This document shows positions 1 through 10,870 of a DNA stretch of 64,000 nt, in pieces. Every line of letters starts with the position of its first letter. Position 1 is the first letter of the stretch. The stretch is from Pithys albifrons albifrons (taxonomy: Eukaryota > Chordata > Aves > Passeriformes > Thamnophilidae). The translations under genes and the position numbers were made by a program. Under the pieces are notes generated by a model that saw only the letters and a program-made list of their open reading frames with translations, ran no database searches and had not been told where the DNA came from. The DNA lies in NCBI RefSeq assembly GCF_047495875.1, contig NC_092467.1, positions 29,853,066 to 29,917,065 on the forward strand. The letters are read 5' to 3'.

Positions 1-71
1 GATGCCAAGTTTTGTAATGCCAGACCTGACTTGAGTCAACTCAGAGTAATCTGAGAGTTGTTCTGGAGTTG

Positions 72-185
72 TTCAGGTTGGAAAACATCTCTGAGATCAT
101 CCACAAACCCAGCACTGCCAAGGTCACCACTACACCATGTCCCAAGTGCCACATCCACAGGTTTTGGGAACAATTCCAGAGCACA
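72..185 (-). mobile_element. CR1 LINE 3'-end fragment
   Basis: A diverged antisense CR1 3' end. The stretch reads through the usual antisense order: AGGTTGGAAAA, a CTCTGAGATCATC block, CCCAGCACTGCCAAGG, and AAGTGCCACATCCACA. This is the same subtype as the minus-strand copy at 19178-19454. The octamer tail and everything upstream of the 3' UTR are absent. It is a dead 5'-truncated copy with no coding part. The right border is uncertain, because similarity fades after the CCACATCCACAGG motif. Confidence 0.75.
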
Positions 186-1084
186 GAATAAAGCCCATTC
201 TCCATGGATTTGATCATCAGAAAATGATGACACTCACAGGAAGCACTAATGCAAAAATGTGCTTGTTTTTTTTAAATTAAGAGTCAGGTTATTACAGAAA
301 TATTTAAATTTCAGGCCAGGCCCAACTAAATGGCTTTAGATAATAGATCATATGTTAATCTAACAAAGGCTTCATCAGTTATCCTGAAATTCAGAATTAG
401 CTACATGCATTTCATCTGACTCCCCTGTCCTGTATTGTAAAATAATGCTGTAATTTGTAATAAATGACTAACACTGACTTTCAGCAGTGACAAATTGTTT
501 ACTTAATTCAATAAAATGGTGTCACTTTTGTGAAGTGCATAATCTCAGAGAACTCAGCGGGTTGTGAATTCCAGGTTATGAAGAGAAACACTCCCGTCAA
601 TCCAGCCTAGAGAAGGAATAAGATCTGAAGCAAACGAGCTGCATTCCCTCAGATCACTCTTTTGCACTTTAGTGTCACTCTCAATTTCAGTTTTCCCAGG
701 AAATCAGCCAGCCTGGAAGAGGCAGGATCACTCTGGCTCACTGAGTCTGATGTGACATGACTAACAAAAGCAGACACAATATGTCATAGCAATGAATGAC
801 TCATCAGGCTGGGAAATTCCAAAAAATACCATTTTCCAAGGTACAAGTTTTGACCTTTACACTCACCCCCAACTTATTGCAGAGAGACCTTTCAGAAACA
901 GCCCTCAGAGCAAGGTGCAATAAAACCTGCCAAAGGAAGGGGAGGGATGGGGGAAAGGGGATGGTATTTAACCACCTTTGGCAAATTTTTGTATGAGAGA
1001 AAGTCATCAAAGCCAAACCTCAGCCTTCCTGTGTTGGGCCAGAAATCCCTCCCTTCCCAATCCTTCCCTGCTGCCACCTGTCCG
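186..1084. other. Unique AT-rich sequence, no gene seen
   Basis: AT-rich unique DNA without a recognisable exon or repeat. The one notable item is a short plus-strand G-run cluster at 939-960, listed separately. Open frames here are all under 90 codons and overlap on both strands, as expected by chance. Confidence 0.6.
939..960 (+). other. G-quadruplex-type motif
   Basis: Four G-runs (4, 3, 5 and 4 bases) are separated by loops of 1, 2 and 3 bases. This fits the standard G3+N1-7 pattern. Such short loops are associated with stable quadruplexes in vitro; any function here is unknown. Confidence 0.6.
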
Positions 1085-1222
1085 TGGGCTCAGTGATTTA
1101 TCCTCAATATCTGCTTTCTCCATCTCTATAATGAGGACCAAGACACGTGTCTGTGTTACAGGTGTCTGTGGCCACTCCTTAGTGAATGTCTGTGAAGTGC
1201 TCTGGAGATGGGAAGGATTTTA
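1085..1222 (+). mobile_element. Ancient L2/MIR-type 3' tail
   Basis: The order of motifs follows the shared 3' region of L2 LINEs and MIR-type SINEs: CTCAGTGATTTATCCTC, then CATCTCTATAATGAGGA, then a region in the place of the usual tract around TTGTGAGGATT, then GTGAATGTCTGTGAAGTGC and TCTGGAGAT. Spacing agrees with the consensus as I remember it, but many positions differ, so this is an old insertion. MIR and L2 share this tail, so the parent cannot be decided. Confidence 0.5.
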
Positions 1223-4200
1223 AACACTTTACACTAATTTTTATGTCCCCACTCAAGCCACTGTGCCCAAACCTCTGTGCCCTGCCCTAACTGGGCTGAA
1301 AGGAAAGACTTACCACAGCTTGTCCTGGTGTAGCCAAAAAAAATTAAAAAAAAGGAATACAATTAACTGATTCTTAAGTTTTTCAGACTAATTTGTAATC
1401 CAATGGTGATTAACACCCCAACCTTGCTATGTGTCTGTTTTCACATGAAGCTCTTCTGAAGCCAAAGAGGTTCCTGATCTGTTTACCCAAATACTACAGG
1501 ACTAAAAATTGGGATCTAAGTCATCTTTCAGATTCCTTGTAATAATTTACATTTTAATTCTCCTTCCCCGGCTTCTATCTAGAAAATCAGCTTTTAAAAT
1601 AACATTGAGAAAAATTTGGTAGGAATAAGAGATAGCAAATTGAATTAGGCAGCAAGTAGCCTCCACATGACATATTTTAATTTATATTCATAGACCAGTA
1701 TTTTTCAGATGATTAAAGTATTTCTTTATGTACATTTTCAAGCAATGAAATCCATTTTCATTTAAACCACCATTTGAAAACCAAAAAAACCTCAAACAAT
1801 CTGTTGTGTGTAAATCTGCTCTGCTTTCCCTTGCTGGACACGTTATTTTGCCTTGTACTATGAGGTAGTTGGGAGAAGAAGCTGCCAGACAGCTTGGGAG
1901 TCATATCTGAAGAGATGAGAGAAGACTGTTAAAAGATAGAAAGGAAATGAGGAGAGATCTGAATGCCAGAAGGAATTCAGGATCTGTGCATGTCAGGGAA
2001 AACAAAGATGAGCACAAGATCAGGGGACGCAGCGTTGAGCTCATCAGGAACAGCAAAGCAGGAAAGCAAAGGCTGCAAAGAGGGAGATGAAAAAGGAGCA
2101 GTGACAGATCTGTGCTAAGGAAAAAATGGGGAGGAGAGAGGTAATAGCACAAAGATTATTAGGAAACCTGAGGAAATCGATGATGAATTTTCTTCCATCA
2201 TTTGGCTCTCCAACCTGTCTGAAGCGTCCAAGGAATTAGATTTGCCCCTTAGAGAAAAAGGAAACTCTGGAAAGAAGGAACCTGAGGAGCAGGAGAATGG
2301 AATGTGGTTACCACTGGAATATGGATGCACATTCCTAGGGCCCCTTGTTACTGCTCCATGGATTTACTCCCCCAGAAATGCAAACTCAGTTCATGTTCCC
2401 ATAACCCAACACTGATCTCCGTACCTGGAAAGCAGAGAGTGCTCAGCTCCCTCTTTACTCAACTCATTTACTCAAGTAGGTCCATTCCTACAGAGGACTC
2501 TATAAACAGACAATTTCCAGCCTTATCTATTCACAGACAGCAAAAAAAAAAAAAGCAAGAAGAAATTCTAATTCTACCCACAGATCTCAAACCAGATTCC
2601 AATCTTTCCTTCAGCAATTAGATTTTTAGGAAATGATAAGGAAAGCATTTACAGTGAGAGTGCTTTTCAATAAATCATCATTAATTATACATGCACACTA
2701 AGTGCATCAAACAAGTCCAGGCACACAATTAAGTAACTAATTACAGTGACTCTGCAATTCCAGACTTCACTGGACTCACCTGCCCCCAGATCCACCTGAT
2801 CCTTTCGGGGGGGAACTCTATTGCACAGGGGGTTCTTTGCTATTAAGCACCAACTGTTGGAAATTTTTAAGCAACTGCACTTCCACGCCTAATTAATCAT
2901 CTAATTGCCATCATTATTTGGACACCTTTTTTGTTAATTTAGCCCTTGCAATGCTAAGGCAGGCAGATGGGAGAACTGGGAGGCAAGTGTGGTAGCCACA
3001 CATATCAGGTGGGTGCTGGGCTTGCAGGGTGTGGCACAGCCCCAGCTCTGGCAGCAGCCACAAGGAATTCCATGGCCCAGCAGCATTCCAGGGATGCTGA
3101 GGACCTCCCAGGATCTGTCCCCTGTCAGCTCACCAAACACTGAGAATTGACACAGTTCCACAAAAAGGACATCAAAGCACAGTCTGTTGCAGAATATCAG
3201 TGCTCACACCTTCCACTGATACCAGCATGATCAGAATTCCTGCTGGGGATTTGGAAAAGCCTGGGATGGCCCAACACCAGCTCTTCCCTAGTCAGAGTCT
3301 GCCTGTGCCTTCCCAAACATCTCCAGCTGAACAGAACAAAGCCTGTCCTTCTGGCACGAGGCTGTTTGGGCAGGGATCAGTGTGTGTGATAAGGGCCATC
3401 CAGATCCATAGGGGATCTCCCAGGGTTGTCCTCTGGACAGATAATCAATGCCTGTGGATAACCAGCATTTTCCTTGGGCTGTATCTCACTGGCTGTTACA
3501 CATTTTAAGCATGGACATACACATAGATGTGTACAAAGGAATGGCCACGAGGAAAACTGATCTTGCTCAAGCTTCCTCCACACTCAAACCTGTTTAGAAG
3601 ATGAAAAGAAGCCATTAACTTTTATTTCTTCCCCACCATTTCTCTTGTGTTCAAATCTCCAGCAAAGCTGAAAGTGCAGAATGCAGGGAAAGCAACATCT
3701 GTCTCGGTGGCACTTCCAATTGAGCTTTGCAGCCTCAAGAATCTCAAATTAGGCTTGAAAACCATCCCTGTAATTTGGGGGATTGTGATTATCCAAATGC
3801 AAAGCAAAAATTCTCATAAAGTTTTTCCACCTCTGGGTTGAAATCTGAGAGAAACTGGAAAGCCTGAAAATGTGGCTACTCCAGACAAGTATTGGAATAA
3901 AATGACAAACTTCTGCATCTGCTTGAATTGGGCACAGGCTGCTACAAACACCTGAGGGGACTCCTGATGTTCCAGCCACAATTTCAGGAGCTGTGTCGAA
4001 ATTAATGCCTCGTAGTGACAAAGTCAACAATGGGATTTCTTCAGAAATGAGGTATTTACCAGCAGAGGAAAGGCCACTCTACCCTTTTTATTGCCTATTT
4101 AGAGGAACTGATTAATGTTTTCACCAGGCTCCATGTGCAAATTCCACGGAATACCCTGTGATTTCCATACCCGTGGATGGGAGAGGAAATATTTGTGTAA

Positions 4201-4629
4201 GATTCAAAGAGCAGCATCTCAGCCTCATATTTAGAGGGTTTTTTTCCTTGTTGGTTGGCATTTGGGGCTCAGCTCTGCCTTACTCTGCAACAACTATTTC
4301 CTACTGATACAGCAGTTTAACAGTTTATTCCCCCTGATGCATGTGATAAATAGAGAAGCTTCAAACCTTTTAAAAATATTAAAGGTTTTGCGGCTCGATG
4401 TGTGACAGCCTTGATTAATCCTGTGCTGACAGCACGAGTCAACGTGTGCAGATATCTGCATTCAGGACCTTCAAAGTTGGAAGAGTTTTCTTTGATAAGC
4501 TTTGGAAAATATGGCTTGTGACATGCAGCACTGGGACAGAATTTTAATGCTGCAATAGGCACTGTAGTTCACTAGGAAATGAAAAAAAAAAGTTCTTGTG
4601 TGACAGAAAACCCCTTTTTCTTGTCTGGA
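1223..4629. other. Unique intergenic or intronic DNA
   Basis: No exon, RNA gene or recognisable transposon stands out. Contents noticed: an A-rich tract at 1337-1353, a 39-bp block at 1719-1757 repeated at 5419-5457, a purine-rich stretch from 1900 to 2330 and an A run near 2541-2552. Near 4385-4470 there is a CpG-retaining patch with a GATTAATCC homeodomain-type core. Open frames reach at most 105 codons and look random. Confidence 0.55.
1719..1757 (+). repeat. 39-bp dispersed direct repeat, copy A
   Basis: This block matches 5419-5457 at 37 of 39 positions by eye. The last 27 bases (from GTACATTTTC to ATCCATT) are identical. Flanks then diverge, though both continue into a TTTAAACC or TTTAACC motif. 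It could be two remnants of one unknown repeat family or a local duplication. Confidence 0.65.
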
Positions 4630-4984
4630 AAAGAAGGACATGGACTTACTGGAATGAGTCCAGAGGAGGTCACAAAAATGATCTTGAGACAGCTGGGAGA
4701 GCTGGGGGTGTTCAGCTGGAGAAGAGAATGCTCCAGGGAGACCTGAGAGCATGGGCAGGGTTAGATGGGATATTGGGAAGAAATTCTTCCCTGTGAGGGT
4801 GGGCAGGCCCTGGCACAGGTTGCCCAGAGAAGCTGTGGCTGTCCCACCCCTGGAAGTGTCCAAGGCCAGGTTGGACAGGGCTTGGAGCAACCTGGGCTGG
4901 TGGGAGGTGTCCCTGCCCACAGCAGGTGGTGGCACTGGATGAACTTTAAGGTCCCTTCCAACCCCAACCACTCTGTGATTCTGG
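4630..4984 (+). mobile_element. CR1 LINE, 5'-truncated, internally deleted
   Basis: A sense-oriented CR1 3' end. It starts in the block GAGTCCAGAGGAGGTCAC and passes through GAGAGCTGGGGGTGTTCAGC, TTGCCCAGAGAAGCTGTGG and AAGGCCAGGTTGGACAGG. It finishes with AAGGTCCCTTCCAACCCC and CTCTGTGATTCTGGG, the CR1 terminal octamer region. Around 4745-4765 the sequence jumps from GGGAGACCTGAGAGC to a later block (TTAGATGGGATATTGGGAAG), so roughly 150 bp of the usual consensus seems to be missing. No reverse-transcriptase coding remains. Confidence 0.92.
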
Positions 4985-7410
4985 GAAAAAGAAACCAGAA
5001 GATGAGAAAGAATGACCCAAAACAGAGTTGGTGAGTCTACCCAAACAATGAGTATCTACATAATTTTCCACCTAAAATTTCATGATTTTTCAATGCAAAC
5101 AAACAAAATATTCTAAAATTCAGTCAGTCTCTAGAGCTCCCAGGAGTCTGTAAGATGGTTATCAGATACAGGACATAGGAAGTGAAAGCAGTAACAGGTA
5201 CCACCTTGCTGTTTGGGTCACAGAAAGGACTCCCCAGTGCAGAGCTGAGGTACAAACAGGTGATGATGTGTGGCTGCAGCGTGGCTGATACCTGGACCCA
5301 GAGAGGCACAGCAGCTGGAGCAGGTGTAAAGCAAGGCAGACATCCCCAGGAAGCGTGTCAGAGCAATCAATGCCTCTTCAAAGGCAGGGGCAGGGAGGCT
5401 GGGCTGGCACCAAGGCAGGTATTGCTTTAGGTACATTTTCAAGCAATGAAATCCATTGGGTTTAACCAAGGGACAGGTGAGAGCAGCTCCCTGCAGCAAG
5501 CACCTGTTCTCAGGGCAATTTTAAGAGCACACAGTTGTTTAACTGAGTTAATCCCATGAAAGGTGGAATGTTCCCTTTTGGAGCACAGCAGTGACCAAGT
5601 CTCTTGGATTGATACAAGCCCTGCAGGTAGGAGGACACTCAGGCTTTATTTTACCTCAACTCTTATTTTGGTACCTGTGCTGTGCCTTTAGGCTGGAGAG
5701 CCAAAATACCAACAAACTACTGCAGGGGTTTAAATTCAGAATAAAAAACCCTAAAAAGTGCAATGGGAGGGGCTGCCTCAGGCTGTTGTACTCCAGGTCC
5801 AGCTTGATAATGATGACAAACGACAGAGAAACCTTCTTGCTCGCCCAAACAAAGATCAGTCACTATCGTTTTCAAGTTTCCATAGCAATGTGATAGTCCA
5901 GCATAAGCAGAGCTCGGGGGAGTAGCAAGAGACAATACAATTCAATTATCTCCATCATTTCAAATGGCTGATTGGAGTAGGGGGAGCCTTAGGAAGGCAG
6001 CCCACTTCCCAGAGAAGGAAAATAATCTCTTTATCTTTGGGTTTTTAATTCTGTCAGAGATGGCCTAAATTAGGGAGTGACAACTTGCTAAGCAGGAATA
6101 TATTCTCCTCTTAAATCAGGTCTGGAAATGCCGTGAGATGAACTCTGATAATGCAGCCTGCAAGCCCTGGGAGCCAAAGCTGTGCAAAATTGTTTAATAT
6201 GGTCAAATCCTTTAATCCTCATATCTGCTGATGCAGAAAACAGAATATTTCTGCCATTTATTACCAGAAACATTATTTTCAAACTCCATAAACGTTGCCT
6301 GAAGACCTTCTGCAGCAGAGAGAGGACAGGCCTGCATTTCCTTCGCTGGCCAATTTTGATTCTAATTTATTTAGGCACAAAGCAATACACATAAATGAAC
6401 AACCGTTGATTTTTCTTCATCTCCCTCAACGATTTATTCCCAGAACAACTTTATGCCTTTTCACCTTCTTCTTTACTATCTGTAAAGTTCAGAAACTTGA
6501 ATGCCCTGAAAAACTTAGGAATTGATCAGACCTGTAATGAAAAAGGATCTCTCTCTCTCTGCCGTAATACAGGAAAATAAAATACCATTAGCTCTGCAGG
6601 GCAGTGTGCTGAAGATTGATCAATCCCTCTCTTCTCCCACCATCCCACAACGCAAGAGCAAAGGGGTCAGTCGATAATTGCCAGTAAATTTGGAATGAAT
6701 AAAAGGAAATACTTGTTCACACAGCCAGCCTGAGGTATTTCTTATCACAGAAGGCCATCAAGTCAAACGCTTGGCTCGATTTCAGAGGCAGGAGGAATTC
6801 TGTAAGCAGTGACTGCCCGTGTTGAGTGGCCAGGATGGAGGGCACAGCACCCAGGGGAGGGAGGAGAGCACTGTGGAAATGAGGATTACATTTCATGCTC
6901 CAAAGCACGGACCAACAGGAGCCAGGCAGTGCCCACACACAGCCCACACTGTGCTCCTTGTGAGGTGAGTCAGGGGTGGCTGCAGGAGCCTCTGCTCTGA
7001 CACAACCCCTGCTCTGCACACACAGAACTTCCCTTGTGCCCACGGAGCAGCAGCGGCAAGAACAGGAATAATCAGTGGAAGAGAATCACAGTAACATCCT
7101 GTTGTCCCAACACAGAAAATGGTGTTTGGAGAGAGGGGAGGATGAAGAAGTCCTGCCTCAAATTCCCACCTTACATCAGTCAGGCTGTTCCTGCTCCGTG
7201 GGCTGCTCCGTGGAGCACCTCCTGCTCTCCTGCTGCTTTTGAACTATCTCCCAGCACTGGGTACAAGGCATGGAGAGCATTGCTGGGCATGGGTGACAAG
7301 CCAGTCTCTGTGGGCAGCTCGTCATCAGCCAAGTATCTTTGGAGCAAGAAGCCCCCAGGAGGCAGGAGAGTTTGGCTGGGCCTTGCAGGGCTGTGGCTTC
7401 TGGGCTGATC
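4985..7410. other. Unique DNA, no gene seen
   Basis: Mostly unique sequence. It holds copy B of the 39-bp repeat (5419-5457) and a short CT run at 6548-6560. The part after about 6720 is richer in GC and leads into the minisatellite at 7411. A GAG|GTGAGT donor-like motif at 6967-6972 has no convincing partner acceptor. Confidence 0.5.
5419..5457 (+). repeat. 39-bp dispersed direct repeat, copy B
   Basis: Partner of 1719-1757, in the same orientation and 3.7 kb away, with two mismatches. Neither copy lies in a CR1 or SINE that I can recognise. Confidence 0.65.
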
Positions 7411-7760
7411 TCCCTGCCCCATCAAGGGGCACATCACAGCTGTGCCATGGCAGCCCCTGGGCTGCCCCACCAAGAGGCACATCCCTGCTGTGCCATGACA
7501 GCCCCTGGGCTGCCTCACCTGCCCCACCAAGGGGCACATCACTGCTGTGCCATGACAGCCCCTGGGCTGCCCCACCAAGAGGCACATCACGGCTGTGCCA
7601 TGACAGCCCCTGGGCTACCCCACCAAGGGGCACATCACTGCTGTGCCATGACAGCCCCTGGGCTGGCCTCCTGCCCCACCAAGGGGCACATCACTGCTGT
7701 GCCATGGCAGCCCCTGGACTGCCCCAACTCCCACCAAGAGGCACATCACAGCTTTGCCAT
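7411..7760. repeat. Minisatellite, 48-bp unit, about 7 copies
   Basis: Tandem units run from CCCCACCAAGGGGCACATC through CTGCTGTGCCATGACAGC to CCCTGGGCTG. The basic unit is 48 bp. Some units carry an extra 8-9 bp (CCTCACCTG or GCCTCCTG) between repeats. AAGAGG and AAGGGG variants are interspersed. The unit length is a multiple of three and has no stop codon, which explains the overlapping open frames of 100-196 codons on both strands here. I do not regard those as genes. Confidence 0.93.
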
Positions 7761-7904
7761 GCTGGAGATACCACAGAATGTGACCTTTGAAACTCCCCTC
7801 TTTGCCGGCTCTGCTGGGAAGCAACAGGTCCCTCCATCACTGATGTCTGGGGTGATCCCTGCAGGTGATCAAACAAAATCCCATGAAATAACTGTTAATT
7901 TGCT

Positions 7905-8100
7905 GTATCAGAAGCAGCCGGGCCGTTAACGAGCCCATTGGCATCACTTGCTCCAGAGAGCAGGGCCGAGATCTGGGTGTGCAGGAAGAGGGACAGAATC
8001 TGCCCAGATGCAGCGATGAACCCGATGACTAATTCATGAAAGTGCGATTGATTTTGGTGAATCAATCCATTACAGGGTCCAGGGGAGGAGGGGGAGGCAC
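7905..8100. promoter_or_regulatory. Candidate conserved regulatory element
   Basis: Unique sequence that keeps several CpGs (GGGCCGTTAACG, GCAGCGATGAACCCGATG). It carries an inverted repeat, GATTGATT at 8046-8053 and AATCAATC at 8060-8067, separated by six bases. GATTGAT is a typical PBX/HOX-type core, and a TGACTAATTCATGA motif lies just upstream. The enhancer call is an inference from site clustering only; no alignment was available. Confidence 0.3.
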
Positions 8101-8557
8101 TGGGCATTTTACAGGATCACACTTTGATCTGAGAAACAAAGACAACCTTCTTCTGTATCAGAAGGAAAGCCCTGATTTTTTTTCAGCCAAAAAAGTGGCT
8201 TTGCTCTTTTAAGAGACAAACATCCCCTGTCCGTACATTTCCCAAGGTCCAGATACTGTGATTTAAACTCTCTTGGATAACCTCATTCAAATCAGTTTAA
8301 ACACCAATTTTAAAGAATTTCTACTCCCAAAACAGCTCTGATGGGAAAAAAAATCATACAAATCAGAAAAGAATAATATTAGCTGTTAACATGGTCCCGT
8401 CCTTGAATTGTTGGGTTTGAAAACAACTTGTTTCAGAAGGAAGCATCTGTAAAGGAGAAATATACATTCATATTTTAATGGTAAAAGAAAACAATTTTCC
8501 TCAGCAAGAAAAGATAGATGAGAAATGCCCCCATTTAAGTGAAAAGGAACAAGAAAA

Positions 8558-8592
8558 TCTTTGCTTTCCCCATACTTCTATTACAGGTAAGT
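8558..8592 (+). promoter_or_regulatory. Candidate recursive splice site
   Basis: A pyrimidine-rich tract from 8559 leads into TTACAG (8581-8586), which is followed directly by GTAAGT (8587-8592). The result is a strong 3' splice site fused to a consensus 5' splice site. This zero-length-exon arrangement is known from recursive splicing of long introns in flies and in vertebrate neuronal genes. If used, the window lies inside a long plus-strand intron. It may also be chance, because only sequence supports it. Confidence 0.4.
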
Positions 8593-8663
8593 GGGAAAGC
8601 AAATCCATTACGATCCTCGCATTTCAATCGCTCATTGTCTATCAAATTTTATAATATCCACTT

Positions 8664-8693
8664 CCCAGCTGTTCTCTCTCTCTCTTTGTGCAG
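8664..8693 (+). promoter_or_regulatory. Strong 3' splice-site-like tract
   Basis: CCAGCTGTTC is followed by a run of alternating CT and then TTTGTGCAG, ending at 8693. This is a long polypyrimidine tract with a CAG acceptor. It lies 107 bases downstream of the recursive-splice motif. No clear donor follows within the next 200 bases, so an exon cannot be drawn. Confidence 0.3.
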
Positions 8694-9731
8694 ATCATGA
8701 GCAAAACTGAGACACTGCCTGGTTAAGGCTAATTCACAATCCATTCTCTGCTGGGACACCAATGCATCTCAGTGTGCATTAGGATGGGGGAGGTTTATGG
8801 CGGGTGACTGACTCCAAGGCTGATTTAACGTTTGCCATCAAGCAGAAATGCACATTCACAAATACACCAAGACCAGCAAATTGCTCCCTGATTTCCATTC
8901 CCCAGGCACCAGCCTGCAAGGAAACCTATTTAGGTTTATTCCTCATATTGATACACAAAGTAGTAGTAACCAGATTCTGATTCTTTGCACTTTACTTCCC
9001 ATTGAGCCAACCATGGGGGAAATCATTAGCTTTGACCTTTTGGAGGAAAAGACAGGAGAGGTGGATTTATCAAAAAGGAGATTTTACTCAAGCTTTGGCT
9101 CTTTAGGCCTCTGAATGGATTTTCATGACCCAACAAGTATCTGTGACACTTAAAAAGTGCTCACCTCTATCAAAGGTGAGAGCAAGAGTTTGCACAGGCT
9201 TGGTGAACATCTTCTCTTCTGCCAAAAGACAACGTGGTAAAGGAAGAAAATCAATCTCTGCTCTGAAGCAGAATCCTGATTTCAGCCAAGACCAACAGCT
9301 GAGCAATTGAGCGCATGTATTTCAAAATCTGCCCTTTGATATCTCCTGATTATTCAACCTGGAGATTTGAAGGAAAGAAGTCAGAGAAAACCTGCATGCA
9401 ATAAAAAAGAAATAATTATATTCTTATTCCTAGGCACACCAAACCCTGCAGAAGGCTGAGGGACACACCTGGGTCACCAACCACATTGGGAAATTCCTGT
9501 TTCTGGAGAACAGTGCTTCAGGAGAGGCTCAGGAATTAATACCTTGAGTGGAACTCCCACCTTTTCAGGGTCACCTCTTATTTCTTTTTTAATAAAATAA
9601 ACATCACCAAGATTAAAAATGTTCCTCAGGCTCCCAAGTAAGCTGGTTACCCCCGGGAAGTGATTTGAATCGCTCTGAAAATGAAACTTAAAATTAAATG
9701 CCTGGATCACTCCTCTCCTCGCAGTGCTCCT

Positions 9732-10008
9732 CACACTGATGGGTTCAGTGGTGCCTCTTCCCTCCCCACACTGATGGGTTCAGTGGTGCCTCTTTCCTCC
9801 CCACACTGATGGGTTCAGTGGTGCCTCTTCCCTCCCCACACCATTCAGTGGTGGCTCTTTCCTCCCCACACTGATGGGTTCAGTGGTGCCTCTTCCCTCC
9901 CCACACTGATGGGTTCAGTGGTGGCTCTTCCCTCCCCACACTGATGGGTTCAGTGGTGGCTCTTCCCTCCCCACACTGACGGGTTCAGTGGTGGCTCTTC
10001 CCTCTCCA
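9732..10008. repeat. Minisatellite, 35-bp unit, 8 copies
   Basis: Units begin CACACTGATGGGTTCAGTGG and end CTCTTCCCTCCC. Starts fall at 9732, 9767, 9802, 9837, 9867, 9902, 9937 and 9972. The fourth unit is shortened by internal loss of part of TGATGGGTT. An interior difference splits the units into GTGCCTC and GTGGCTC types, the latter prevailing at the right end. No coding role is seen. Confidence 0.95.
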
Positions 10009-10870
10009 CCTGCAGCAGTGGAGACCACGGGGGCTCCCAGGAGAACCAACAGAGGCACAGCCTCGCTGGGCCTGGTGGGGACACTCAGCAGCAGTGCCAC
10101 TCCACAGGTGCTGCTCTGGGGACATGCTGAAGGCTGGGAGCTCTCTGCTGATGCAAGATCCTGCCTGAGCTTTCCAATTCTCACCCCCCTGGGAGCTGAC
10201 AGGTGACTTTGGCTGCAGTCAGTGACCTGCAAAGCAAGATGTCCAAATTTTCCTCTAATGAAGAGAAGATGAAACCCCACCATAAACCACCTGCAAATGG
10301 AGTGACAAAGCAGGCAGTGCTCCACTGAACCCCCCGTTTCAGGCAGAGTAACTCCAATAAAGCACTGAAGGCTGGGCTGAAATCCAGTCCCTCTGCCTGC
10401 ACAGGGGACAGGGATGGCTCTTCCAGCCCTGCACGAGCTTCCCAGGTCTGGGATGAGTGAGAGCCACATGCTCTTGTGGGACTCCTCAGCCCATTCACAT
10501 CTGAGGGAGCAGATGGAGCAAGGGGCTGCCATACACCTGGATCCAGAGGGAAAATGGAGAACAGAGTCCTGGAGGGGAAAACTAATTCTCCCCTGTGACA
10601 GGATGGAGGGTCTGAGTGAACAATCCCATCAGTGTGAGCCACAGCAGGGATGGTGGTGGGAGAAAACAGGAATGCTGAAAGGAGAAAAAGATGAGGAAAA
10701 GCCTGTGGGAGGCAGTAAGAGAACTGAACAAGGAAATGAAGAACACAACCACAAGAATGAGCATTATCAATGGCCTCAGCCTCAGTGAGATTGGTGCAGT
10801 GGGAATGGTGTGATCCACCACAGCTCCCACTCAATGCCACCCCTGCCATCCTTCTTTCCAGAGACGGCTG
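10009..10870. other. GC-richer unique DNA between minisatellites
   Basis: Unique sequence of moderate GC. Minus-strand frames of 205 and 222 codons cross here (9915-10532 and 10181-10849). They overlap each other and a plus-strand frame, and one runs into the 35-bp minisatellite. No domain or start context supports them. Confidence 0.5.

Larger units (their letters stand above)
7761..9731. other. Unique DNA with candidate regulatory and splice signals
   Basis: Unique AT-rich sequence. It contains a candidate conserved element at about 7905-8100, a recursive-splice-type site at 8586|8587 and a strong acceptor-like tract ending at 8693. No coding frame is convincing; the longest plus frame (8848-9114) has no recognisable domain. 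Confidence 0.5.

Noticed and set aside
7180..7929. Overlapping 100-196-codon frames on both strands
   Set aside because: They result from the 48-bp stop-free minisatellite and are present on both strands at once.
10181..10849. 222-codon minus-strand frame
   Set aside because: It overlaps other long frames in both senses in a GC-rich spacer, and no family is recognised.
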